DNA of 64,000 nt from contig JAQXEU010000037.1 in NCBI GenBank assembly GCA_029250685.1, forward strand, positions 1 through 64,000, given 5' to 3'. The notes beneath the pieces were generated by a model. That model did not search any database. It was not told the origin of the DNA and saw only the letters and a list, made by a program, of their open reading frames with translations. Shown here in pieces: positions 28,310 through 38,242 of the stretch. Both the position numbers and the translations under genes were made by a program. The stretch's first letter is position 1; every line of letters starts with the position of its first letter. This DNA is from Polaribacter sp. Its GTDB lineage: Bacteria; Bacteroidota; Bacteroidia; Flavobacteriales; Flavobacteriaceae.

Positions 28310-28466
28310 AAAATCTTAATTCTAAATTAATACTTTTTTTGTGTTGTGTTGTCGTTTGTTTTGTTGTTGCTTTACTTCCAATGGAAAATCAAAATTGCTG
28401 TTACTAATTTTGAATTTTTATATATAAATTCTATTTGTTAAGTAGAATTGAATACTTTTTAAAATA

Positions 28467-28500
28467 AAAAAGAGGCACGTTTATAGAGCCTCTTTTTTTG
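28467..28500 (-). terminator. Hairpin between rpsO and pnp
   Basis: AAAGAGGC / GCCTCTTT stem with an 11-base loop and a T-run on each strand, 8 bases after the rpsO stop. It could end rpsO transcripts or act as a processing site ahead of pnp. Confidence 0.75.
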
Positions 28501-28507
28501 TTAGGTT

Positions 28508-28777
28508 TTATTTTCTAATTCCTAATTCTACGATAATCGCACGATACCTGTTGATTTCAGTTTTCTTTAAGTAATCTAATAAGCTTCTACGCTTACCTAC
28601 CAACTTTACTAATGAACGCTCTGTATTATAATCTTTACGATTCTTTTTTAAGTGCTCAGTTAAGTGGTTGATTCTAAAAGTGAACAATGCAATTTGTCCT
28701 TCTGATGTTCCAGTGTCAGTTACTGACTTACCGTGTTTTGAAAAGATTTCCTCTTTTACTTCTTTTGTTAAATACAT
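28508..28777 (-). CDS. rpsO: 30S ribosomal protein S15
   Basis: Primary 16S rRNA binder of the 30S platform. 89 residues, exact family length. Conserved blocks: DTGTSEGQIALFTFRI, HLTEHLKKNRKDYNTERSL, and LVGKRRSLLDYLKK. It precedes pnp on the minus strand. The final Arg-Lys is preceded by IIVELGIRK, the usual end. Confidence 0.97.
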   Translation of the reverse strand: MYLTKEVKEEIFSKHGKSVTDTGTSEGQIALFTFRINHLTEHLKKNRKDYNTERSLVKLVGKRRSLLDYLKKTEINRYRAIIVELGIRK

Positions 28778-28929
28778 GCCAATATTGTTTTAAATGATTT
28801 TTATGTACATCAATGATTTTTTCATTGAAGCTGCAAAGATACACTAATTTTTATTTTTTTAATGCATATTTAATTCAATTAATAAATGAGGAGCTAACTT
28901 TAAAACTCTAGCTTAAAGTCTCTTAAGTA

Positions 28930-28950
28930 AAAAAGAGCCTTTCGGCTCTA
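28930..28950 (-). terminator. Intrinsic terminator of accD
   Basis: AGAGCC-TTTC-GGCTCT hairpin followed on the minus strand by a T6 run, 4 bases after the accD stop. Confidence 0.85.
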
Positions 28951-28953
28951 TAA

Positions 28954-29811
28954 TTATTTTCTAACTGGTAAGTTTTGAATTAAATCAATATATAAATTGA
29001 TTTGTTTTTTTAAGTTTTTACGCTCGTAAATTCCGTCTAAAAAACCATGTTCTAATAAAAATTCAGAACGTTGAAACCCTTCAGGTAAATCTTTTCCCGT
29101 TGTATCTTTTACAACTCTTGGTCCTGCAAATCCAATTAAAGCATTTGGTTCTGCAATATTAATATCGCCCAACATTGCATAAGAAGCTGTTGTTCCTCCA
29201 GTTGTTGGATCTGTACATAAAGAAATGTACGGAACTTTAACCTCTGCTAATTGTGCTAATTTAGAGGATGTTTTTACCAATTGCATTAAAGATAATGACG
29301 CTTCCATCATTCTTGCTCCTCCAGATTTTGAAATCATTAAAAAAGGAATCTTATTTTTTATAGAGTGATTAATAGCTCGTGCAATTTTTTCTCCAACTAC
29401 AGAACCCATTGATCCACCAATAAAAGTAAAATCCATTGCAGCAATTACGAGGTCTTTTCCTAAAGATTTTCCAACAGCCGTTCTAACAGCGTCGTTTAAC
29501 TTCGTTTTTGCTTGTGCAGCTTTTAATCTATCTGGATATTTTTTTGTGTCTTCAAACTTTAACGGATCTTTAGAGGTTAAAGTTGCATCTAATTCTGTAA
29601 AAGTATTGTCATCAAAAAATAATTCAAAATATTCTTTACTACCAATTCTAACATGATAGCCGTCTTCAGGGCTAACATATAAATTTCTTTTTAACTCTTC
29701 AGTATCTATAATTTTACCGCTTGGAGTTTTATACCACAATCCATGTGGGATATCTTTTTTATCTTCCGTAGCAGTATGTATTCCTTTATCTTTTCTTTTA
29801 AACCAAGCCAT
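28954..29811 (-). CDS. accD: Acetyl-CoA carboxylase carboxyltransferase subunit beta, zinc ligands absent
   Basis: Half of the carboxyltransferase that moves CO2 from biotin to acetyl-CoA in fatty-acid synthesis. 285 residues. The crotonase-like core is normal ([51 protein letters not shown]). The N-terminal Cys4 zinc ribbon has lost its cysteines: the segment [10 protein letters not shown] and YVSPEDGYH stands where KCDSCG and VCPKC occur in E. coli. Such loss is shared by Flavobacteriia as I recall, so the enzyme is expected to be active. It is followed by a clear terminator. Confidence 0.95.
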   Translation of the reverse strand: MAWFKRKDKGIHTATEDKKDIPHGLWYKTPSGKIIDTEELKRNLYVSPEDGYHVRIGSKEYFELFFDDNTFTELDATLTSKDPLKFEDTKKYPDRLKAAQAKTKLNDAVRTAVGKSLGKDLVIAAMDFTFIGGSMGSVVGEKIARAINHSIKNKIPFLMISKSGGARMMEASLSLMQLVKTSSKLAQLAEVKVPYISLCTDPTTGGTTASYAMLGDINIAEPNALIGFAGPRVVKDTTGKDLPEGFQRSEFLLEHGFLDGIYERKNLKKQINLYIDLIQNLPVRK

Positions 29812-29858
29812 TGTATAGTTGTTTTATAATTATTGGCTAAAATAAAATATCTTATTGA

Positions 29859-30929
29859 TTAAGCAAGTGTATTCACATTGTTTAAATCTTCAAAAGCAAT
29901 TTTCAAACGATTCTTAAATGTAATTTCCCCTTCACGCAACCATTTTCTAGGATCGTAATATTTTTTGTTTGGTAATTCTCTTCCTTCTGGATTACCAATT
30001 TGTGTTTGTAAATAATCTTGTTTCGCAAGAATGTAATCTCTTGTTCCTTCAGTAAAAGCAAATTGCATGTCCGTATCAATGTTCATTTTGATAACTCCAT
30101 AACCAATAGCTTCTCTAATCTCTTCTACAGTTGAGCCCGATCCACCATGAAAAACAAAATCGATAGAATTATGCTCAACATTATATTTCTTTGAAATAAA
30201 TTCTTGAGAATTCTTTAAGATTTTTGGAGTTAATTTTACATTTCCAGGTTTGTAAACTCCATGAACATTACCAAAGGCTGCCGCAATTGTAAACCTCGGG
30301 CTTACTTTCATTAGCTCTTCATAAGCAAAAGCAACTTCTTCGGGTTGTGTATATAATTTTGAAACATCTACATCAGAATTATCAACACCATCTTCTTCAC
30401 CACCAGTTATACCCAATTCAATCTCTAAAGTCATTCCTATTTTACTCATACGAGCTAAATATTCTTTACAAATTTCAATATTTTCTTCAATTGGTTCTTC
30501 AGATAAATCGATCATATGAGAACTATATAAAGGCTTCCCAGTCTCAGCAAAATGTTTTTCACTTGCATCTAATAATCCATCAATCCAAGGTAAAAGCTTT
30601 TTTGCTGCATGATCTGTATGTAGTATAACAGGAACTTCATATAAATCAGCCATTAAATGCACATGTTTAGCCCCAGCGATTGCTCCAACAATTGCCGTTT
30701 TTTCATTTTCATTTGTCAATCCTTTACCAGCATTAAATAAAGCGCCACCATTTGAGAATTGAATAATTACAGGAGAATTTAATTCTTTTGCAGTTTCTAA
30801 AACTGCATTTACAGAGTTAGATCCAACAACATTTACTGCGGGTAATGCAAAATTCTTAGCTTTAGCTAGTTTAAAAATCTCTTGAACTGCATCGCCTGAT
30901 GCAACTCCTGGTTTTATTGAATGATTCAT
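29859..30929 (-). CDS. fbaA: Fructose-bisphosphate aldolase, class II
   Basis: Zn-dependent glycolytic/gluconeogenic aldolase. 356 residues from the ATG at 30929 (MNHSIKPGVASGD); an upstream in-frame ATG 12 codons earlier gives a poorly conserved addition and is not preferred. Metal and substrate motifs: VILHTDHAAKKLLPW, ELGITGGEEDG, AAFGNVHGVY, FHGGSGSTVEEI and the NIDTDMQ block. This is the E. coli FbaA-like subgroup. It precedes accD on the same strand with 47 bases between them. Confidence 0.95.
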   Translation of the reverse strand: MNHSIKPGVASGDAVQEIFKLAKAKNFALPAVNVVGSNSVNAVLETAKELNSPVIIQFSNGGALFNAGKGLTNENEKTAIVGAIAGAKHVHLMADLYEVPVILHTDHAAKKLLPWIDGLLDASEKHFAETGKPLYSSHMIDLSEEPIEENIEICKEYLARMSKIGMTLEIELGITGGEEDGVDNSDVDVSKLYTQPEEVAFAYEELMKVSPRFTIAAAFGNVHGVYKPGNVKLTPKILKNSQEFISKKYNVEHNSIDFVFHGGSGSTVEEIREAIGYGVIKMNIDTDMQFAFTEGTRDYILAKQDYLQTQIGNPEGRELPNKKYYDPRKWLREGEITFKNRLKIAFEDLNNVNTLA

Positions 30930-31049
30930 ATTGTGTTGTTTAATGTCTAAAAATTGTTGGGTCAAAAATAGTTATTTTTTGAAGAATTTAATTGTCTTTT
31001 TTTATTTATTATAATTCATATAGAATTGATAACGAATCATTGAAGTCGC

Positions 31050-33542
31050 TTAAAAAGGGTAGTTTATTCCTATGTTATAAACAGCATTGTTCAGGTTAAA
31101 GTTGTGAAACCATTTGTTGCCATTTAAATAAGGTTCGTGCGTTTTAAAAGCAACATCTAAACGTAAGACTAAGAAGTTGAAATCGTATCTAGCGCCAAAT
31201 CCAGAACCAATAGCTATGTTTTTTAAAGCTTCAAAACTATTTAATTTTGCTTTTTCTTCCACAAACCTTGAGTCTGTTAATTCCCAAATATTTCCCGCAT
31301 CAATAAATAAAGCTCCTTTTAGGTTGCTAATTAAATCAAACCGATATTCTAAACTGGTTAGAAATTTAAAATTCCCAACATTATATTCTAATCCCTGAGC
31401 CGTTGAGCCAGGTCCAAGTTCGTAAGTTTTCCATGCTCTAATATCATTTGATCCACCAGCAAAATAACTTTTTGTAAACGGAATATCTGAATTTCCATAA
31501 GCTAGAATTACACCTAATGAAGATCTAAAACCTAGAACAGAGTTTCTAGAAACATCCCAAAATTGCTTGTATTCAATATCTGTTTTAACGTATTGCGCAA
31601 TTGGTGTGTCGGCAATTGTTTTTACTCCTAAACTATTTTTTTGATTACTTAATAATGAAACAAAATTACCCGCATTAGCAACTCGTATCCTGAAAGAAGA
31701 AAAATTATTGTCTTTATAATCTGTTTGATTATTGTAAGAAAAAGTATATGCAATTGTCGGTATGATAAAATTCGATGTAATTATATTGTATCGATTATTT
31801 ACATTTCCGTTTGTGTTGTATTCCGTTGGATTGCTTGTTTGAAAATTAGTGCTTGTTCTAATTGTATTCATAAAGTTTAGCGCGTTATCTTTAGATAATA
31901 CAAAATTCGGATCGAAAGCAGTTGCGATTGGTTTTAATTTTTCAAATTCAGAATCATAAATGTTAAAATATTCAGCAGTATTTAAGTTTCTAATATATTG
32001 AACATTAAATAGTTCTAAATTGATTGATTTTTTATTGTTGAAATTCCATTTATAATCAATAACTGCGGTAATAGTTTGCTTGTCTAGTCCAATGTTTTTT
32101 TGAATTCCTGTTCCTACGGATAATATTGTTCTTGGCGACATTTCCTTTGGCACTAATCGATTTAATCCGAATGGCGCAAAAAATCTGGGTAATTCTAAAG
32201 AAGCATCTACACCAAGTTCCCATGCGTTGAAAAAACCACTAGAACTACCTAGTTGCGTAGATGTATTAAAGAAAGAGCCAATAAAAGAAAACTTAAATAA
32301 CTCAGCGCCTTTGAACATATTTCTATTTGTTATCGAGAATTTTTCTGAAACTCCTAATTTCCTAATATTAGAATGTGTCAATTCGGTGTCTGTACCTATA
32401 GTGAATTTTTCACTTGGAGTTAAACGAATGTTGGCAATTAATAAATCAGAGTTTTCAATTTCTGAGAACCTTATATTTATTGATTTAAAGTTTTTTAGTG
32501 ATTTTAAATGGTTTCTTGTTAAGTTTCTTAATGTGTCGCTATAAATCTGATTTGGTTTTATGAAAATTGATTGCGCTAAATATTTTGGATTATATTTTAT
32601 CTTATTGTGTGCAAAAAATTTGATTCCATTGAATGAAACAGAGTCTAAATACGGTTCATCTTCGGTGTTAAAAGAATAATCTGTATACACATTTATTTTT
32701 CCAATTCTTTTTACTTGAAAAGGTTTGTATACGTTTTTTCCATTTTCTTCTGTTAAGTATTTCTCTCCAATTAGTACTTGAATATTTGATTTGTTTGATG
32801 GCTTTGTATCATCTACTTCGAACTTAATTGCACTGTCAATAAAGTTATAAACTCCAGAATTTCTATATAGCTTTGTAATTCTTGCAGCTTCTTTCACAAA
32901 GTTTTGATCATTATATTGATCTCCAGTTCTTAAATAAGAGTTAATTGAATCCGTATCAAAAATAGTTTTTAAAACTGAAGATGGAATTTGTTTAGAAATT
33001 GTATCTAAGAAAAAGGGTTTACCTCTATTAACGATGTATGTGATTTTTGCTTTTTTGTTTTTTAAAGTGTCTTTTTTAGCTGTTACTTTATTCTTAAAAT
33101 AACCTTGTGTAAAAAAATAGGTGTTTAATGTTCGAACAGTTTTGCTAGTTTTTAAATCATCTATTATTACAGGAGATTCACCACTGTTTAAAAACCAATT
33201 ATTAAAATTGATATATGATTTTGCTACACCAATACTTTGCTTTTCTGAAAATAAACTTTTAAAAAAATTATATTTTTTTGGGTGTAATGTTGCCCAGGCT
33301 TTTGGCGTTTTTGGGGCAGTTGGTTTTCCTAGATTATGAAAATATAAAGAAAGTGGAATCCCTAAAAGTCTAGCATTAGGTTTTTGCAATACATAATCTA
33401 ATAAATCGCTATTTTTGTTTTTCTCTCCATCAATCAAAATTGTAGTTGATCTTAATAAATGCTCTTTTTCAGGAACTCTCTTAACTGAGTTACAAGAATA
33501 AAGTATTAAAAAGATAAAAAGATAAAAAGAAACTTTTTTCAT
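31050..33542 (-). CDS. tamL: TamL, BamA/TamA-family outer-membrane lipoprotein
   Basis: Surface-antigen-D15-type beta-barrel of the translocation and assembly module, in its Bacteroidota lipidated form. 830 residues from the ATG at 33542, chosen because it opens a lipoprotein signal (LFIFLILYSC, Cys17); a longer frame to 33626 would overlap the divergent methyltransferase gene. POTRA-like repeats lie about 25-420, then a barrel from about 430 containing FAGGSNDIRAWKTYELGPGS (the lid-loop R[A/G]W motif) and the terminal aromatic GINYPF. TamL normally works with TamB, which is not in the window. Confidence 0.9.
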   Translation of the reverse strand: MKKVSFYLFIFLILYSCNSVKRVPEKEHLLRSTTILIDGEKNKNSDLLDYVLQKPNARLLGIPLSLYFHNLGKPTAPKTPKAWATLHPKKYNFFKSLFSEKQSIGVAKSYINFNNWFLNSGESPVIIDDLKTSKTVRTLNTYFFTQGYFKNKVTAKKDTLKNKKAKITYIVNRGKPFFLDTISKQIPSSVLKTIFDTDSINSYLRTGDQYNDQNFVKEAARITKLYRNSGVYNFIDSAIKFEVDDTKPSNKSNIQVLIGEKYLTEENGKNVYKPFQVKRIGKINVYTDYSFNTEDEPYLDSVSFNGIKFFAHNKIKYNPKYLAQSIFIKPNQIYSDTLRNLTRNHLKSLKNFKSINIRFSEIENSDLLIANIRLTPSEKFTIGTDTELTHSNIRKLGVSEKFSITNRNMFKGAELFKFSFIGSFFNTSTQLGSSSGFFNAWELGVDASLELPRFFAPFGLNRLVPKEMSPRTILSVGTGIQKNIGLDKQTITAVIDYKWNFNNKKSINLELFNVQYIRNLNTAEYFNIYDSEFEKLKPIATAFDPNFVLSKDNALNFMNTIRTSTNFQTSNPTEYNTNGNVNNRYNIITSNFIIPTIAYTFSYNNQTDYKDNNFSSFRIRVANAGNFVSLLSNQKNSLGVKTIADTPIAQYVKTDIEYKQFWDVSRNSVLGFRSSLGVILAYGNSDIPFTKSYFAGGSNDIRAWKTYELGPGSTAQGLEYNVGNFKFLTSLEYRFDLISNLKGALFIDAGNIWELTDSRFVEEKAKLNSFEALKNIAIGSGFGARYDFNFLVLRLDVAFKTHEPYLNGNKWFHNFNLNNAVYNIGINYPF

Positions 33543-33613
33543 TAGCTTTGTACAGACATAATTTTGTTCAAAAGTACTATTTTTAGATGATTTTTCTAAT
33601 TTAAAATTAATTA

Positions 33614-34342
33614 ATGAGTTTGTCAAAGAATCACATTAAACTTATAACCAGTTTACAACAAAAAAAGTATCGTCAAAAGCATAAATTATTTGTTGCTGAA
33701 GGAGTAAAGGTTGTTAATGAGTTCTTGAGCTCTGCTTTTGAAGTTGAACAACTTTTTGCAACGGAAGATTTTGTTATTTCTTCAGAATTTGAAAATACAA
33801 TTATTATTTCAGAAACGGAGTTAAAGAAAGTCAGTAAGCTTAAAAACCCAAATAAAGTATTAGGGTTGTTTAAAATTCCTCCAGAAGTTTTGACTGATAA
33901 TTATGGTTTGATTGTTGCTTTAGATGCTATTAATGATCCAGGGAATTTAGGAACAATAATTCGTTTATGTGATTGGTTTGGTGTTCAAAAATTAGTTTGT
34001 TCAATAGCAACTGTAGATTGTTATAATCAGAAGGTTGTACAAGCATCTATGGGTTCTTTAACGCGATTGGAAATTGTATATACAGATTTAGCTGATTATT
34101 TAAAGGGAGCAAAGCGGCCAAGTTTTATTGCTGATATGAACGGAAAAAATGTATATAAAAGTGATTTGCCAACAGAAGCTATTCTGGTAATGGGAAATGA
34201 AGCAAACGGTGTTTCTGCTGAAATTAGAGATATTGTGGATGCAAAAATTTCAATTCCAAGATTTGGTAAAACACAAGAAACAGAAAGCTTAAATGTTGCA
34301 ACTGCAACTGCGGTTTTGTTAAGTGAGTTTAAAAGAAGTTAG
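33614..34342 (+). CDS. TrmH/SpoU-family RNA 2'-O-methyltransferase
   Basis: 242 residues. SpoU_sub_bind-like N-terminal domain (about 1-90; HKLFVAEGVKVVNEFL) and SPOUT knot (about 100-242) with motif 1 LDAINDPGNLGTIIRLCDWFG, motif 2 VMGNEANGVSAEI and motif 3 ISIPRFGKTQETESLNVATA. SAM-dependent ribose methylation of rRNA or tRNA is expected; the exact target cannot be told. It diverges from tamL and converges with porT, its stop one base from the porT stop. Confidence 0.93.
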   Translation: MSLSKNHIKLITSLQQKKYRQKHKLFVAEGVKVVNEFLSSAFEVEQLFATEDFVISSEFENTIIISETELKKVSKLKNPNKVLGLFKIPPEVLTDNYGLIVALDAINDPGNLGTIIRLCDWFGVQKLVCSIATVDCYNQKVVQASMGSLTRLEIVYTDLADYLKGAKRPSFIADMNGKNVYKSDLPTEAILVMGNEANGVSAEIRDIVDAKISIPRFGKTQETESLNVATATAVLLSEFKRS

Positions 34343-34343
34343 T

Positions 34344-35054
34344 TTACCAACCTCCTTCAAAAGCAAAATTGATATATACACCACGGGTTCCTAAGAAATT
34401 CACTGGAGAAGTCCATTGACTATTCGCTATGTCATCATATTTCAATTCGTTATTCAAAGCAAATATTCCTCGAATAGAAGGGGAAAATTTGAAATAATAT
34501 AAATAGATATCAATCCCAATTCCTAATTCGTACATAAAGTTATGCGATTTCATTCTAAATTCCCCATCAGAATTATCATTTGTATTTCTTTCATTGCTTG
34601 AGAAATTGAAGTCATAAGAAATTCCTGCTAACACATAAGGACGAATATTGTTCATTCTATTTGTGCTGAATTTTAATAAAAAAGGAAGATGTAAGTATGT
34701 TGAACCAATTTCTCTAATGCTATCTTGAGAGGCATTAATATAGGTAAAAGCTAAAGTTTTAGAGTTGCTAATTAAACCTGGTTCAAAACGAAGATTTATG
34801 TTTTTATGCAAACGAAAATCAGCAATTAAGCCAACATTAAATCCACTTGTTGCAGTAACGCTAATATTTGCATTTGCGTAATTGCTTGTCTTATAGTTTA
34901 CTTTAAAATCGTTTTGATTGATGCCTAAATAAAATCCGTAATGTAGTTTTGCTTTATCAAAACTTGGTAAATATTCAATTCTGTCTCTTTGTGAAAATAA
35001 AGAGTTGGAGATTAGAAATAGTATTCCTAAAAAAAGTAATTGTAATTTTTTCAT
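34344..35054 (-). CDS. porT: Type IX secretion/gliding protein PorT (SprT)
   Basis: Outer-membrane beta-barrel of the type IX secretion system. 236 residues with a signal peptide ending SLFSQ. It shows KLHYGFYLGINQNDFKV, strands with THLHLPFLLKF-type (here YLHLPFLLKFS) and the ending YINFAFEGGW, as I recall for PorT. The neighbour ubiE, 3 bases upstream, is a known constant companion in Flavobacteriia. The system's motor genes gldKLMN are not within the window. Confidence 0.88.
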   Translation of the reverse strand: MKKLQLLFLGILFLISNSLFSQRDRIEYLPSFDKAKLHYGFYLGINQNDFKVNYKTSNYANANISVTATSGFNVGLIADFRLHKNINLRFEPGLISNSKTLAFTYINASQDSIREIGSTYLHLPFLLKFSTNRMNNIRPYVLAGISYDFNFSSNERNTNDNSDGEFRMKSHNFMYELGIGIDIYLYYFKFSPSIRGIFALNNELKYDDIANSQWTSPVNFLGTRGVYINFAFEGGW

Positions 35055-35057
35055 ATT

Positions 35058-35789
35058 TTATTTAGTAGCGGTATAAATTGATGCTACACCAAATGTTACA
35101 GGTTTGTCTGTTGCAGTTGTAAACCCGTTTTTTAATAAAATATTGTTGAATTTTTCTCCGAAAGGAAAAGAATTTGCAGATTCTGATAAATACGAATACG
35201 CAACTTTGTCCTTAGAAAATAATTTTCCAACTATTGGAAGTATAACAGAGGAATGAAAACGATATCCTTGTTTGTATGGAAATTTTGTAGGAACAGAAGT
35301 TTCTAGAATCACCAATTTGCCATTTGGTTTTAATACACGTTTAATTTCTGTTAGACCTTTGTCTAAATTCGCAAAATTACGAACGCCGAAAGAAACTGTA
35401 ATTGCATCAAAAGTTTCATCATCAAAAGGCATATTTTCAGAATCGCCTACAATCATTTCGATTTTATCAGACAAATTTACTTTAGCAATTTTTTGTTTCC
35501 CTACTTCTAACATCCCTGCAGAAATATCTAATCCAACAATTCTATCCGGATTTAATGCTGCCATCATAATTGCTAAATCTCCAGTTCCGGTTGCAATATC
35601 TAAGATTTGTTTCGGATTGTTTTCGCCAACAATTGCAACAACTTTTTTGCGCCATTTTACATCAATTCCAAAAGAAATTACACGATTTAATCCGTCGTAA
35701 TTTTCAGAAATATTATCAAACATTTGAGCTACTTGCTCTTTTTTGCCTAAGTTGGAATCTTTGTATGGATTTATTTTTTCTGCAGACAT
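35058..35789 (-). CDS. ubiE: Demethylmenaquinone methyltransferase
   Basis: C-methylation giving menaquinone from demethylmenaquinone (menG/ubiE). 243 residues. SAM-binding motif [16 protein letters not shown], then [40 protein letters not shown] and [10 protein letters not shown] are diagnostic. In this respiratory quinone context only menaquinone is expected. porT follows after 3 bases and the NFU gene precedes by 4, so the three are one transcript. Confidence 0.96.
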   Translation of the reverse strand: MSAEKINPYKDSNLGKKEQVAQMFDNISENYDGLNRVISFGIDVKWRKKVVAIVGENNPKQILDIATGTGDLAIMMAALNPDRIVGLDISAGMLEVGKQKIAKVNLSDKIEMIVGDSENMPFDDETFDAITVSFGVRNFANLDKGLTEIKRVLKPNGKLVILETSVPTKFPYKQGYRFHSSVILPIVGKLFSKDKVAYSYLSESANSFPFGEKFNNILLKNGFTTATDKPVTFGVASIYTATK

Positions 35790-35793
35790 TTTG

Positions 35794-36696
35794 TTATCCG
35801 TTTATTGCAACAACTTCGTTAATTTGATTTGGTAACATGTCTTTTAACATGGTTTCGATTCCGTTTTTCAACGTAATTGTTGAAGACGGACAACCGCTAC
35901 AAGCGCCTTGTAGAATTACACTTACAACTTTACTTTCTTCATCATAAGATCTAAAAGCGATATTTCCACCATCAGATGCGACGGCAGGTTTTATGTATTC
36001 ATTTAAAATGCTAACAATCTTCGCAGAAGTTTCATCAAGATTTTCTGGAGTTATATTTGTAGACGCGGTATTTTCTTTTTCTGCTTTTGGTAATTGCTTT
36101 ATTATTGTTTTATTTTCTTGTAAATATTTAAGAATAAAAGTTCTTAACTCTGGATAAATCTCATTCCATTCAACCATGTCAAACTTTGTGATTGATATAT
36201 AGTTTTCTGAAATAAAAACTTCTTTTACAAAAGGAAAATGAAATAAAGATTGAGCTAAAGGTGATGTTGTATTTGCTTCATCAATGTTTTTACATTCAAC
36301 ATCTGTTGTGGTTAAAGATTTGGTAGTTCCAAACTTCATCACTGCAGGGTTTGGAGTTACTTCAGCATAGACTTCAATTGCTTGTTTCTTTGTGTTTTCT
36401 ACTTCTTTAACAACTTTATTCCCGTCATTTAAATACGCTTCAATTTGTTCTCTAACTTCTTCTTGAACATCGTTCCATTCAACAATGTCAAACTTCTGAA
36501 TCGCAATAAAATTTGCAGTAATAAATACTTTTTTCACAAAAGGTAAATAGAATAATTGTTGTGCTAATGGAGCATCTTTGGCTTCGTCAATATTGTTAAA
36601 CTCATAACTACCTCCATTAATTAAAATTGAAGTACTTGCAAATTTTATTATAGAATCGTTATTGGTGTTCTGTATAGAAATAACTGTTTGGCTCAT
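35794..36696 (-). CDS. NFU-type Fe-S cluster scaffold with two N-terminal NFU_N domains
   Basis: 300 residues from the ATG at 36696 (MSQTVISIQ); in-frame ATGs slightly upstream are possible. Two tandem Scaffold/NFU_N repeats, about 5-95 and 105-195, each with the same pattern ([17 protein letters not shown]... then [17 protein letters not shown]..., both with [16 protein letters not shown] segments), followed by a NifU C-terminal domain with the CxxC motif in [17 protein letters not shown] that carries the cluster. The duplicated N-domain is a Bacteroidota feature as I recall. Upstream of ubiE and porT in one run. Confidence 0.9.
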   Translation of the reverse strand: MSQTVISIQNTNNDSIIKFASTSILINGGSYEFNNIDEAKDAPLAQQLFYLPFVKKVFITANFIAIQKFDIVEWNDVQEEVREQIEAYLNDGNKVVKEVENTKKQAIEVYAEVTPNPAVMKFGTTKSLTTTDVECKNIDEANTTSPLAQSLFHFPFVKEVFISENYISITKFDMVEWNEIYPELRTFILKYLQENKTIIKQLPKAEKENTASTNITPENLDETSAKIVSILNEYIKPAVASDGGNIAFRSYDEESKVVSVILQGACSGCPSSTITLKNGIETMLKDMLPNQINEVVAING

Positions 36697-36776
36697 AATC
36701 ATATAAATGTTGTTCGGTACAATTTCCCTGAACAAATGTTTGGCAAAATTAAGGTAAAAATGTGAATGAATAACAA

Positions 36777-36806
36777 AGACCTCAAAGGTTTATTTCCGAT
36801 GAGGTC
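36777..36806 (-). terminator. Weak hairpin downstream of the OmpP1/FadL porin
   Basis: AGACCTC / GAGGTCT stem with a 16-base loop; on the minus strand it is followed by a short T-rich tract. It lies between the porin stop and the NFU start. Confidence 0.45.
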
Positions 36807-36832
36807 TAGTGTTTTGTTGAGGGAATTATTTT

Positions 36833-38218
36833 TTATAAATTGATGCTTAAAGTTGCGGTAAAAATTCGATTATCAATATTTAAATCTGCTGCATTAACCT
36901 GATTGTATTGTGGGTAGAAATCATACAGTTGTGTGTTAGTTTTGTTCTGATAAGCAAAATCTAATTTTACATTTCCAAAACTATAGCCAGCTCCGTAAGA
37001 ATAGCCTTTGATATTATCAGATTCTATTGCGTTTGCATCTGGACTTTCAGAATAATGATATCCTCCACGTAAACTTAATGCTTTAAAGCGCCATTCGGTT
37101 CCAACATTTAATGTGTATGTGTTTCTTAGTTCATTGTTGAAAAATTGATTTTCTGTAGAAAAATCATCCCCAGAAAGCTTCATTTTTTGATAATCACTAA
37201 TTGTGTAGTCAGCGCTGATTAATCCGCTTTTGCCAAAAACATAAGCAATACTTGCAGTAGTTTTTGCAGGAGTTTTTAATTTATATGAAAACACTTGAAC
37301 AGGAAAGTTATTACCCGTTGTGTTGTCATAAATTATATTGCTATTCGAAGCAATGATTTCAGTGTCACCTAAAAACCCATCATTATTTACAATATTTGTT
37401 TCTTCGTTTATTTCTGTAAACCAAATTGGGGTTTGATAAGAGAACCCTAATCGTAGGCTCTTTGTTGCTTTGTATATTGCTCCTGCACTTATTGAAAACC
37501 CAGTTCCAAGTGTATTGTTTTCTTGATAAAACTTTGCGTTTAACACATTTCCTGAGCCATCATTATTTTGTTCATTTAAAAAAGATTGTTGAGAGAAATT
37601 TAATTCGTAAGTGTTCACAGAAGCTCCTAAATATAAATCATTTTGATAAACCCCCGAAACAGCAAAATTATATTCTGCTAATTCTCCACTATAACTTGTG
37701 CTAAATTGTTGCGAGTCTGTATTTGTGTATTGAACTTTTGGGTTTCCATTATCTAAAGGGAATTCAGTGAAGGTTGCAAAACCGTTATCGCCATTTGCGA
37801 TAATATTTGTGTTGTAATTATTTCTTTTAGAATAATTAAAAGTAAAAGCAAATCGAGACCAGTCGTTATTCCCATAACCGCTATATACAAAAACTGCTCC
37901 TGCTTGAGAAAAATTAAAATAATCTTCTTGGGTTGTAGTTGAGTTTCCGTAATAATTAGTTTTTATATCTGTAGATCTTGAATTTAAAGACGCAGAGAAC
38001 ATGCTGTTTGTGAAAATTGACCCACCCGCTGGATTAATTTTTATAGCACTAACATCTCCGCCTAAAGCACCAAATGCTCCACTCATTGCATTATATCTTG
38101 CTGATCCAGTGTTGTTGTCTTTTGAAAATAAGATGGCTAAATCTTCGTAACCTAAACTTTGCGAGAAACTAGACAAAGAAATTGCACAAAAGAGTACAAG
38201 TGATGTAACTTTTTTCAT
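36833..38218 (-). CDS. OmpP1/FadL/TodX-type outer-membrane transport protein
   Basis: 461 residues: signal peptide ending SSFSQ, then LGYEDLAILFSKDN and the conserved YNAMSGAFGALGGDVSAIKINPAGGS, in the style of the long-chain fatty-acid channel family. Beta-strands continue to the end with FRLGFSYQTPIWF-type motifs (here LRLGFSYQTPIWF). The likely substrate is a hydrophobic compound, but none can be assigned. It follows the Asn/Tyr-rich lipoprotein gene by 24 bases; together with proS this set recurs in Flavobacteriia. Confidence 0.87.
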   Translation of the reverse strand: MKKVTSLVLFCAISLSSFSQSLGYEDLAILFSKDNNTGSARYNAMSGAFGALGGDVSAIKINPAGGSIFTNSMFSASLNSRSTDIKTNYYGNSTTTQEDYFNFSQAGAVFVYSGYGNNDWSRFAFTFNYSKRNNYNTNIIANGDNGFATFTEFPLDNGNPKVQYTNTDSQQFSTSYSGELAEYNFAVSGVYQNDLYLGASVNTYELNFSQQSFLNEQNNDGSGNVLNAKFYQENNTLGTGFSISAGAIYKATKSLRLGFSYQTPIWFTEINEETNIVNNDGFLGDTEIIASNSNIIYDNTTGNNFPVQVFSYKLKTPAKTTASIAYVFGKSGLISADYTISDYQKMKLSGDDFSTENQFFNNELRNTYTLNVGTEWRFKALSLRGGYHYSESPDANAIESDNIKGYSYGAGYSFGNVKLDFAYQNKTNTQLYDFYPQYNQVNAADLNIDNRIFTATLSINL

Positions 38219-38242
38219 TTCTATTAATTTAAAAATTGATTG

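Noticed and set aside
35272-35700. 142-codon open frame opposite ubiE
   Set aside because: Antisense of a clear methyltransferase with all motifs; nothing in it resembles a protein family.
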